Positions 1 through 6,106 of a stretch of 9,461 nucleotides of DNA are shown one piece after another (position 1 is the first letter of the stretch; every line of letters begins with the position of its first letter). The notes beneath the pieces were generated by a model. The model was given only the letters and a program-made list of their open reading frames with translations, ran no database searches and was not told where the DNA came from. Source of the DNA: an uncultured Anaerostipes sp. (lineage in GTDB: Bacteria; Bacillota; Clostridia; Lachnospirales; Lachnospiraceae); contig CAAEIR010000342.1 of the NCBI GenBank assembly GCA_900756035.1, forward strand, positions 1 to 9,461. The letters are read 5' to 3'. The translations under genes and the position numbers were made by a program.

Positions 1-1967
1 AAAGATTTTATAACCGCTCCTGTAATATCCATATGCCCCATAGTTGAGATCAAACTGGATGCTGTCGTGATTCCCACATAAGAGTGAACAAGCGCCAGAC
101 TTAACGGAATCAGAAAATAAATAATAATCTGTGCTTTCATTGAACCGTATACCATCTTCTTTGGTACTCCGATTTTATCTAACAACTGATATTTTTCAAT
201 GTTGTCTGCATTTTCACTGAGCTGCTGCAGCGCAAGGACTGCTGCACAGGCAATTAAGAATACCAGCCCGATGTACATTGCCACATAAGTAACAACCGTG
301 CTAAGACCTGCGCTCTGCTCATAAATCGTTTCTTTTGAAATAGACGTCGTATATGGCTGATTTTTCTTCTTCTCGTAGGTTTCCTCCAATTTCTCATCAA
401 TTCTTTCTGATGTTTTTGCAGCATTTTGTTTCCAGTTAATATTAACGTAGGTTGTAATCGGCATCAGACCCAATTTTTTGACTAACTTATCATTTATAAT
501 AACTGTCCCCGCATCATATTTTCCGGACGATACAATATAGCTGTCCTCCAAAAGCCCATAGTTCAGACTCAATGTGGTCGCCCCTAAATGAAGTTTTTGC
601 CGGTCTTTCACTGCCTGTTTCATCATATCCATATAATTCGCATAATTGCAGCTTAATGCATATTCATTATCCCCCAATGTCAGTGGTTTCTTCCCGATTA
701 CCTGCCGAAATTTATTATAATCGGATAATCTTACAAAATTTAATGACACCTTATACAGTTTTTTCATCTGATTTTTTGGAAAGTTTGCCAATTCTTCTCT
801 TCCTTTAATCAAATCTTCCATCGTATATTGGGATTTCATAATTTCTCTTGTATCGGAAAACAGCATAATTGAAACAATGTCTTTTGCGTCTTTCTCCAGA
901 TCGACTCCATCTTGCTTTAACTGTTTTAACAAGTAGTCAGGATCTGTGACCTCCTCCTTCTTCGTATTATAATCATAAAATCCATAATCAAATTTTGTTA
1001 CATCTTCCAGATCGTTCTTTACGGTTGCTGCCATACCCGTTCCCGTAGCAAATGCGCTGATTGCCAGAAACAACATCAGGCAAAGCATTGTCATGGATAC
1101 AAAAGCCGTTGTAATTTTTGAATTAATCTGGCGCAGGATAAACATATTTAATCCCTGATAATAGAATCCTTTATTACTCTTTGCTATCCGCAATAAGAAT
1201 CCTGACAATGACAGAAAAAACAGAAATGTTCCCACAATTCCAAGTATGATACTCATTCGAAACTTCATATCTGCCTCTAACATTCCGTTTTCAATAATAA
1301 AATGATAGGCAAAACCAATACATATCAACGAAATCAAAAATGTCATGACAGAAAACCATAAATTCTTTATTTTTAATTTTTGATTTTTCTTTGCTGAATT
1401 CAACAGATCAATCAATTTGCACTTTGATATGGAAATTCCGTTAAATATCATTACAATAATAAATATGATTACAAAATATAAGATCGTCTGCCCGAAAGCA
1501 TCACCAGAGAATACAAATTTAAATTCTTTCATCTGAACGGCAAACATTTTTGCAGTCAATACAGCTAATCCCTGTGATAAAAAAATGCCTGACAAAAGCC
1601 CCGCGGCCAGCGCAAATATTCCTATAAAAAAGGTTTCAATAACAAGTATTTTGGATACCTGACTCTTCTCCATTCCAAGAATCAAATAAATACCCATTTC
1701 TTTATTTCTTCGTTTCATTAGAAACTGATTGGCATATATAATTAAAAATCCCAGAATCACGGCAATAAAAACGGAAATCCCGTTGATCATAGTGGAAAGA
1801 AGTTCCATCATATTCCTCTGGCTTTCGTTAATTTTTAAAACGGCCTGCTGTGACTGAATGGAATTAAACATATAAAACAGGCAGATTCCGAATGTCAATG
1901 TCAGAAAGTAAATTGTATAATCGCGGACACTCTTGCGAACATTGTGAAATGCAATTTTAGAATACAT
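1..1967 (-). CDS. BceB/FtsX-type ABC transporter permease (3' end cut by the window edge)
   Basis: This is the membrane subunit of a peptide-antibiotic ABC transporter. The frame is open from the ATG at 1967 to base 1, about 655 codons, with no stop, so the C-terminus lies outside the window. Translated by eye it shows a hydrophobic segment near residues 16-36, three more before residue 200, then segments 5-7 ending near residue 307. A hydrophilic region of about 245 residues (roughly 310-555) follows, then segments 8 and 9 (about 556-580 and 610-630). This is the BceB plan: ten membrane segments with a large external sensor domain between segments 7 and 8. Only the tenth segment appears to be missing. 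The start is preceded by GGGAGGTGA about 8 bases upstream, and the gene overlaps the end of the ATPase gene by 11 bases, which suggests translational coupling. In this family the permease both removes the peptide antibiotic from its target and signals to a BceS-type kinase. The specific substrate cannot be read from the sequence. Confidence 0.9.
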   Translation of the reverse strand, partial: MYSKIAFHNVRKSVRDYTIYFLTLTFGICLFYMFNSIQSQQAVLKINESQRNMMELLSTMINGISVFIAVILGFLIIYANQFLMKRRNKEMGIYLILGMEKSQVSKILVIETFFIGIFALAAGLLSGIFLSQGLAVLTAKMFAVQMKEFKFVFSGDAFGQTILYFVIIFIIVMIFNGISISKCKLIDLLNSAKKNQKLKIKNLWFSVMTFLISLICIGFAYHFIIENGMLEADMKFRMSIILGIVGTFLFFLSLSGFLLRIAKSNKGFYYQGLNMFILRQINSKITTAFVSMTMLCLMLFLAISAFATGTGMAATVKNDLEDVTKFDYGFYDYNTKKEEVTDPDYLLKQLKQDGVDLEKDAKDIVSIMLFSDTREIMKSQYTMEDLIKGREELANFPKNQMKKLYKVSLNFVRLSDYNKFRQVIGKKPLTLGDNEYALSCNYANYMDMMKQAVKDRQKLHLGATTLSLNYGLLEDSYIVSSGKYDAGTVIINDKLVKKLGLMPITTYVNINWKQNAAKTSERIDEKLEETYEKKKNQPYTTSISKETIYEQSAGLSTVVTYVAMYIGLVFLIACAAVLALQQLSENADNIEKYQLLDKIGVPKKMVYGSMKAQIIIYFLIPLSLALVHSYVGITTASSLISTMGHMDITGAVIKS

Positions 1968-2724
1968 TCGTACTGTCACCTCCCAGCAAAGTTACCACCT
2001 CAATGATCCGATCAAAAAATTGCTTTCTGGAATCCCTTCCCTTTGTCAATTCGTTAAAAATCTTTCCATCTTTGATAAACAAAATTCTTTTACAATAGCT
2101 TGCCGTAAATGCATCATGGGTTACCATAAGAATTGTCGCTTCAAGCTCAAGATTCATCGTTTCCATACTGTCTAGAAGCATTCTGGCAGATTTACTGTCC
2201 AACGCTCCTGTCGGTTCGTCCGCCAAAATAATGGATGGATTCGAAATCATAGCTCTGGCGCTTGCTACTCTCTGCTTCTGTCCTCCGGACATCTGATATG
2301 GATATTTTTCTAAAATATCTGTAATCATTAATGTTTCTGCAATCTGACGAACTTTCTCTTCAATTTCTTTTGCGGGAACTTTCATAATTGTAAGTGCAAG
2401 AGCAATATTCTCAAAGGCAGTCAAGGTATCCAGCAAATTAAATTCCTGAAAGATAAATCCCAGTTCTTCTCTTCGAAACTTTGACAAATTCTTTCCTTTT
2501 AATTTTGTGATATCCATGCCATTAATGTAGATATTTCCGGCAGTCACCCGGTCAATTGTGGATATACAATTTAAAAGAGTCGTTTTACCGCTTCCCGATG
2601 CTCCCATAATTCCAATAAATTCTCCCGGCTCCACATCAAAACTGATTCGATCTACAGCCTTCGTAAGATTTTGCTTACTTCCATAATATTTTTCAATATT
2701 CTCAACTTTTAAAACAGGGTTCAT
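1957..2724 (-). CDS. ABC transporter ATP-binding protein, BceA-like
   Basis: This cytoplasmic ATPase subunit of 255 residues probably drives the overlapping permease. All nucleotide-binding elements are present: Walker A GASGSGKT (41-48), Q-loop glutamine 93 in IFQEFNLLD, signature MSGGQKQR (145-152), Walker B IILADE (165-170) followed by PTGALD, and the switch histidine 203 in VTHD. The GASGSGKT and ADEPTGALDS sequences are typical of the MacB/LolD/BceA family. The ATG at 2724 has AAGGAGA about 9 bases upstream. An ATG seven bases upstream is out of frame. The C-terminus extends about 30 residues past the usual end of the domain, and its last codons carry the ribosome binding site of the permease gene. 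The gene begins a transcription unit behind a candidate BceR-type operator. A role in resistance to cell-wall-active peptides (bacitracin or lantibiotic type) is inferred from the family, not shown by the sequence. Confidence 0.93.
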   Translation of the reverse strand: MNPVLKVENIEKYYGSKQNLTKAVDRISFDVEPGEFIGIMGASGSGKTTLLNCISTIDRVTAGNIYINGMDITKLKGKNLSKFRREELGFIFQEFNLLDTLTAFENIALALTIMKVPAKEIEEKVRQIAETLMITDILEKYPYQMSGGQKQRVASARAMISNPSIILADEPTGALDSKSARMLLDSMETMNLELEATILMVTHDAFTASYCKRILFIKDGKIFNELTKGRDSRKQFFDRIIEVVTLLGGDSTNVF

Positions 2725-2764
2725 ATGTCATCTCTCCTTATTTGATTTCCTTTAAACTAACCTT

Positions 2765-2793
2765 ATCTTACCATCCAAATCTCCGATCTTCCA
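2765..2793 (-). promoter_or_regulatory. Candidate promoter of the ABC transporter unit
   Basis: On the minus strand the extended -10 sequence TGGTAAGAT covers 2773-2765, with TAAGAT matching TATAAT at four of six positions. At 17-bp spacing the -35 position reads TGGAAG (2793-2788), only three of six matches. A poor -35 suits a promoter that needs an activator, and the candidate operator lies about 21 bp upstream. The predicted start of transcription is near 2758, giving a leader of about 34 bases. Confidence 0.5.
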
Positions 2794-2814
2794 TCGAACT
2801 TCCTTACGAAAAGC

Positions 2815-2828
2815 TTACACTTTTGTCA
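2815..2828. promoter_or_regulatory. Candidate BceR-type operator
   Basis: The 14 bases TTACACTTTTGTCA fit the pattern TNACA-N4-TGTNA exactly, the binding motif I recall for BceR-like response regulators of Firmicutes. The site lies in the intergenic region between the divergent transporter and cupin genes. Its centre is about 64 bp upstream of the predicted transporter start and about 52 bp upstream of the predicted cupin start, so it could serve either or both. The likely cognate regulator is the OmpR-family protein encoded at 5429-6106. Assignment rests on motif match and context only. Confidence 0.6.
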
Positions 2829-2838
2829 CTTTTTTTAT

Positions 2839-2867
2839 TTGCCTTCTCAAAAGAAAAAGACTATACT
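2839..2867 (+). promoter_or_regulatory. Candidate sigma-A-type promoter of the cupin gene
   Basis: TTGCCT (2839-2844, four of six matches to TTGACA) and TATACT (2862-2867, five of six matches to TATAAT) are separated by exactly 17 bp. The predicted start near 2874 leaves a leader of about 27 bases that contains the ribosome binding site. The candidate operator ends 10 bp upstream of the -35 element. Confidence 0.65.
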
Positions 2868-2900
2868 AAACATATCAATTATGAAAAGGAGACAAAGTCA

Positions 2901-3251
2901 ATGTATTTAAAAAAGGAAGATGTAATTGTTGAAACCCTGAAAAGTGCAAACGGTTCCCAAACTCCTATTAAAAAACTAAGCTATCTCACAGAAGCCGAGA
3001 TGAAAGACAGCAGCCGTCTTTTTGCAAAGATCATTGTTCCTCCGGGATGCTCTCTTGGCTACCACACCCATGAGGGAGAAGGCGAAGCTTATCATATCCT
3101 TCAGGGAACAGCTCTTTATAATGACAATGGCAATACTTATGAGATTCATGCAGGAGACACAACCTTTACTGCCAGCGGCTCCGGACACGGAATCGAAAAC
3201 GCCGGCAGTGATGATCTTATTTTTATTGCCCTGATTTTATTAGATAAGTAA
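2901..3251 (+). CDS. Small single-domain cupin protein
   Basis: A 116-residue cupin, probably a soluble cytoplasmic beta-barrel binding one divalent metal. Motif 1 fits the family pattern G-X5-HXH-X4-E-X6-G exactly between Gly49 and Gly69, with candidate metal ligands His55, His57 and Glu62. Motif 2 runs from Gly85 to Asn100 with the fourth ligand His96; the usual proline is Ala91. Start choice: the frame is open upstream to a TTG at 2742, but the ATG at 2901 has AAAAGGAGA 8-9 bases upstream and lies downstream of a good promoter, so the short form is correct. It is transcribed divergently from the transporter, with a candidate shared operator between them. Single-domain cupins include sugar isomerases, dioxygenases and stress-induced proteins, so substrate and activity cannot be assigned. 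I see no signal peptide. Confidence 0.88.
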   Translation: MYLKKEDVIVETLKSANGSQTPIKKLSYLTEAEMKDSSRLFAKIIVPPGCSLGYHTHEGEGEAYHILQGTALYNDNGNTYEIHAGDTTFTASGSGHGIENAGSDDLIFIALILLDK

Positions 3252-3280
3252 TTTATAACTTTTAAAATCTTTCTTATAAT
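3252..3280 (+). promoter_or_regulatory. Candidate promoter of the small cysteine-containing protein gene
   Basis: A perfect TATAAT (3275-3280) is preceded at 17 bp by TTTATA (3252-3257, four of six matches to TTGACA). The predicted start of transcription near 3287 coincides with the left arm of the inverted repeat, so the mRNA would begin with the hairpin. The stretch is very AT-rich, so a chance -10 is possible. Confidence 0.45.
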
Positions 3281-3286
3281 TTTCAA

Positions 3287-3322
3287 AAAATCAGCCATAC
3301 TAAGATCAAGGAGGCTGATTTT
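3287..3322 (+). promoter_or_regulatory. Inverted repeat in the leader of the small gene (hairpin covering part of the Shine-Dalgarno)
   Basis: AAAATCAGCC (3287-3296) and GGCTGATTTT (3313-3322) form a perfect 10-bp stem with a 16-base loop. The right arm ends directly before the ATG at 3323 and includes the last two G of the ribosome binding site AAGGAGG (3308-3314). It may be a translational control or mRNA-stabilising 5' hairpin. It could also be a weak terminator for the cupin gene, with only four T before the ATG. On the minus strand the hairpin is followed by six T and would be a better terminator there. Confidence 0.6.
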
Positions 3323-3523
3323 ATGGATGAAAAGAAGAAACATCAAAAAACCAACGAAGAAATCGATGAGAATATTTTCGATATGTGCAACGTCTGCTCT
3401 ACTACAGACTGTACTGGACTGATTCAGGTCGTTCCCCAAACAGATGCAGAACTTGATGCTTATGCAGACTTATATCCATATAAGCCGCCTATCATTCCTG
3501 TAGATGATGAAGATAACGCTTAA
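3323..3523 (+). CDS. Unrecognised small acidic protein with a three-cysteine cluster
   Basis: A 66-residue protein that I do not recognise. It is probably a real gene: it starts with ATG 8 bases after a strong AAGGAGG, ends with TAA just before a strong terminator, and has no competing frame of better quality. The N-terminus is charged (MDEKKKHQK). The middle has CNVCSTTDC with Cys22, Cys25 and Cys30, a C-X2-C-X4-C spacing. The C-terminal part is rich in proline and tyrosine (YPYKPP, 51-56) and ends in an acidic tail, DDEDNA. There is no membrane segment or signal peptide. The cysteines could bind a metal or act in redox chemistry, but a fourth ligand is not obvious. It is 71 bases downstream of the cupin gene and may be co-transcribed or start from its own promoter. 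Confidence 0.72.
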   Translation: MDEKKKHQKTNEEIDENIFDMCNVCSTTDCTGLIQVVPQTDAELDAYADLYPYKPPIIPVDDEDNA

Positions 3524-3532
3524 GATTTCTTC

Positions 3533-3593
3533 AAAAAACAGCCCCCGGCAATGTTCTTTCACTTAAAAGACACTGCCCGCAGGGCTGTTTTTT
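3533..3593. terminator. Bidirectional rho-independent terminator
   Basis: AAAAAACAGCCC (3533-3544) pairs with GGGCTGTTTTTT (3582-3593). Inside, GGCA (3547-3550) pairs with TGCC (3574-3577), and the stem continues with imperfect pairs toward a small loop near 3560-3564. Both strands show a GC stem followed by a run of six T. It lies between the convergent small gene (ends 3523) and the histidinol phosphatase gene (ends 3609), so it should end both transcripts. Confidence 0.88.
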
Positions 3594-3608
3594 ATAAAAT
3601 TTCTAGTT

Positions 3609-4400
3609 TTAAAATTGAAACGGATGAAATTCCGGTTTCATCTGATCAAAGGTATAAATTCCCTCAAATCCTATTTCTTTCAAAGTTTTTGCAGCTTCTT
3701 CTATACGATCTCCGATCCGATCAGCATTATGGGCATCGGAACCTATAGTAATAATCCTGCCGCCCATTTGATAATACAATTCCAAAATTTCTCTGGACGG
3801 CATAAGACTCTTTAATTTATATGCGAAACTTGATGTATTGATTTCAATTCCTTTTCCGTCAGGAATAATAACTTTAAAAATTTCTTCTACTAAATCTTTG
3901 ATTTCCTCAAATGCAATCTCTCCCTGAAGATCATATCGTTTTACAACATCCAGATGACCTAAGATACTGTAATTTTTATAAAGCTTTGCTACGTCCAGAA
4001 TTTCCTGATAATATCTCCGGTTGTATTCTCTCTGAGTCCTGCCTTCCTGCACCTGCTGTCGGCAAAATTCTTTGTTATCTACCTGATGACAGGAAAAAAT
4101 AACAAAATCAAAAGGGTACTTTGCAAAAATTTCTTCATGATAATCTAATGTGTGAACCTGAATCCCAAATTCGATACCCGTTCTCAGAGTAATCTGTTTT
4201 CCATACTTTTCTTTCATCCGGTTCATCTCTTCAAAATAAGCATCGTAATCGCAATTAATAACAGTCGGAACCCCATAATCCACATGCTCTGTAAAACAAA
4301 GCTCATCCAGACCCAATTCAATGGCTCTTTGAATTTCCTCTTCCATTGGAAAATCCGTATCATCACTAAAATGTGAATGTACATGATAATCTGCCAGCAT
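3609..4400 (-). CDS. hisJ: Histidinol-phosphatase, PHP family (HisJ type)
   Basis: A 263-residue cytoplasmic metal-dependent phosphatase expected to turn histidinol phosphate into histidinol, the penultimate stage of histidine synthesis. PHP-domain metal ligands are visible: DYHVHSH at the N-terminus (His6, His8), FTEHVDY (Glu38, His39), GIEFG (Glu77), SCHQ (His105), LGHLD (His149) and GSDAH (Asp222, His224). The length agrees with the Bacillus HisJ family, which I recall as about 268 residues. The ATG at 4400 follows GGAGG with 7 bases between. The gene lies 15 bases after the histidine kinase gene and is the last gene of the long minus-strand operon. No other histidine gene is in the window, so the exact substrate is inferred from the family; other PHP phosphoesterase substrates remain possible. 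Confidence 0.85.
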   Translation of the reverse strand: MLADYHVHSHFSDDTDFPMEEEIQRAIELGLDELCFTEHVDYGVPTVINCDYDAYFEEMNRMKEKYGKQITLRTGIEFGIQVHTLDYHEEIFAKYPFDFVIFSCHQVDNKEFCRQQVQEGRTQREYNRRYYQEILDVAKLYKNYSILGHLDVVKRYDLQGEIAFEEIKDLVEEIFKVIIPDGKGIEINTSSFAYKLKSLMPSREILELYYQMGGRIITIGSDAHNADRIGDRIEEAAKTLKEIGFEGIYTFDQMKPEFHPFQF

Positions 4401-4415
4401 AACAAACCTCCATTC

Positions 4416-5432
4416 TTACTCTCGCAAAAAAGTCATAGAATTTCTTGGAAAACCGATTTTCACCATTGTACCAATTCCTTCTTCCGATTCAATCCCAAAT
4501 TGAATTCCCAACTTTTCACATAAATTGTAACACAAATACAATCCCATCCCCGTGGACTTTTTATAAATTCGTCCTGTAGTACCAGTGTATCCTTTTTTCA
4601 TTACCATTGGCAAGTCTTTCTTTGAAATTCCGATTCCATTATCTGAAATTTCCAGAACAATAATTTCTTTTTCCTCTCTCCCGGAAAATCGAATTTCAGG
4701 ATGTTGATCCTTTCGATATTTTACAGCGTTATTGATAACCTGATTTATAATAAATTCAATCCACTTTTCATCACTAAAAATCCAGAAAGAAAGCTCTTCC
4801 TTTTGAATTTTTACCTTTTCACGAATTAACATTTTGGCATTTGTCCGAATCACCTGATCCACAATTCTTTTTAAATCCAGCTTTTTTACCATATAGTCTT
4901 TTTCTACGCTGGTACTTCGGGCATAATACAATGCCTGATCCAAATAATAATCTACCAATGCAATCTCTTCTTCTAAAGCCTTTGTAATTTCTCCTGGATG
5001 ATTTTCTAAAATTAATTTTTCTGCCGCCACCGGAGTCTTAATTTCATGAATCCACATTTCCACATAATCTCTGTATGCAGAAGACTGATTTTTATATTTT
5101 AAAATCTCATCGTTCATTGATTTATTACATTCCATCAAACAATCATAGAATAGTTTTCCTTCTAAAAAATCAGGTTCTTCTATTAACTCTGAAATCATAT
5201 TTTTCTGTTCCAGAAGTTCCTGATTTATTTTTAATTGTTTGCAAAACTCACGTTTTCTACAATAATCATATATGAAAAAAAGTATCTGAAAAATCATCTG
5301 AATACTAATTACATAAGCAGTTGCAAATCCATTAATTCCAAATCCGCTCAAAATCAAACTTAATATCAATATTAATACTAATTCCAAAAGCAATGCTATT
5401 TTCTGATTCCACAAATACTCTTTTAAATTCAT
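4416..5432 (-). CDS. Intramembrane-sensing sensor histidine kinase, BceS-like
   Basis: A 338-residue membrane kinase. Two hydrophobic segments (about 13-31 and 38-56) are joined by only a few residues, so there is no external sensor domain. This is the layout of BceS-type kinases, which sense through a partner BceAB transporter. The dimerisation/H box has WIHEIKTP with phospho-acceptor His129. The ATPase domain shows the N box around Asn234-Asn235 (QVINNAVKY), G1 box SDNGIGIS (Asp264, Gly266, Gly268), an F-box-like stretch near 279-288 and G2 box STGMGLYL (293-300). The ATG overlaps the stop of the response regulator gene in an ATGA arrangement, so the two are translationally coupled. The likely partner transporter is encoded at 1-2724, separated by the phosphatase gene and two plus-strand genes. 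Confidence 0.92.
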   Translation of the reverse strand: MNLKEYLWNQKIALLLELVLILILSLILSGFGINGFATAYVISIQMIFQILFFIYDYCRKREFCKQLKINQELLEQKNMISELIEEPDFLEGKLFYDCLMECNKSMNDEILKYKNQSSAYRDYVEMWIHEIKTPVAAEKLILENHPGEITKALEEEIALVDYYLDQALYYARSTSVEKDYMVKKLDLKRIVDQVIRTNAKMLIREKVKIQKEELSFWIFSDEKWIEFIINQVINNAVKYRKDQHPEIRFSGREEKEIIVLEISDNGIGISKKDLPMVMKKGYTGTTGRIYKKSTGMGLYLCYNLCEKLGIQFGIESEEGIGTMVKIGFPRNSMTFLRE

Positions 5433-6106
5433 ACCATATATCCTCTGCCTCTTTTTGTCTGAATGAAATTATCTAACCCAATAGCTTCTAACTTCTTTCT
5501 GACACGATTTACATTTACTGTGAGAGTATTATCATCCACAAACTCATTTGATTGCCAAAGACTTTCCATTAACTCATCTCTGCTTACGATTGCTTCCTTT
5601 TTCTGTATTAATGTATACAGTATTCTTATTTCGTTTTTACTAAGCTCCATTTCTTTATCCTGATAAGACATTATACTTTTTTCTAAAGAAATCTTTAATC
5701 CATGATACTCAATCAGTGAATCTTCTGAACTTTTCTTTGTCCTTCTCAAAATAGAAGAAATTCTTGCCAGTAAAATTTGTGTGTTATATGGTTTTGCAAT
5801 AAAATCATCTGCGCCGATATTCATACTCATTAGTTCATCCATTTCACTGTCCCGGCTGGTTACGACTATAATAGGAACATCTGATTGAGTTCTGATTTCC
5901 CTGCAAATATAATATCCATCATAAACAGGCAGATTGATATCTAACAATATCAAATCTGCCTGTTCCTCTAAGCAGCACTCTACGACATTCTCAAAGTCAA
6001 CTACTGCTTTTGCTTCATAATTATATTTTTCCAGAAATTTACATAATTCCAGCCTGATCGGTTCATGATCTTCTACGATTAGAATTTTTGCTCTATTTCT
6101 GTACAT
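5429..6106 (-). CDS. OmpR/PhoB-family response regulator, BceR-like
   Basis: A 225-residue two-component regulator. The receiver domain (about 7-120) has the acidic pair Glu12-Asp13, phospho-acceptor Asp56 in LLDINLP, Thr83-Ser84 and Lys105 in AKPY. The C-terminal half (about 130-225) is a winged-helix DNA-binding domain with SKNEIRIL, a recognition region around DDNTLTVNVNRVRKKL, and the final RGRGYMV. The ATG at 6106 lies inside the end of serS (14-base overlap) and no other start codon is available in frame near it. GGGAGG occurs 14 bases upstream, rather far, and a weak GGAAG lies closer, so translation may depend on ribosomes ending serS. Its probable target is the BceR-type operator at 2815-2828. 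Confidence 0.93.
   Translation of the reverse strand: MYRNRAKILIVEDHEPIRLELCKFLEKYNYEAKAVVDFENVVECCLEEQADLILLDINLPVYDGYYICREIRTQSDVPIIVVTSRDSEMDELMSMNIGADDFIAKPYNTQILLARISSILRRTKKSSEDSLIEYHGLKISLEKSIMSYQDKEMELSKNEIRILYTLIQKKEAIVSRDELMESLWQSNEFVDDNTLTVNVNRVRKKLEAIGLDNFIQTKRGRGYMV

Noticed and set aside
572..808. Plus-strand open frame of 78 codons inside the permease gene
   Set aside because: Antisense to a long continuous BceB-like frame with expected membrane topology. No supporting signals.
2742..2900. N-terminal extension of the cupin frame from a TTG at 2742
   Set aside because: No ribosome binding site at 2742, the extension does not resemble cupin sequence, and it would run through the operator and promoter. 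The ATG at 2901 has a strong Shine-Dalgarno.
3146..3439. Minus-strand open frame of 97 codons opposite the cupin and small gene
   Set aside because: It lies antisense to two better-supported genes, spans their promoter and hairpin, lacks a ribosome binding site, and resembles no family.
4516..4530. Second BceR-like box, TCACA-TAAAT-TGTAA, in the kinase gene
   Set aside because: The spacer is five bases, not four, and it lies deep inside coding sequence with no promoter nearby.
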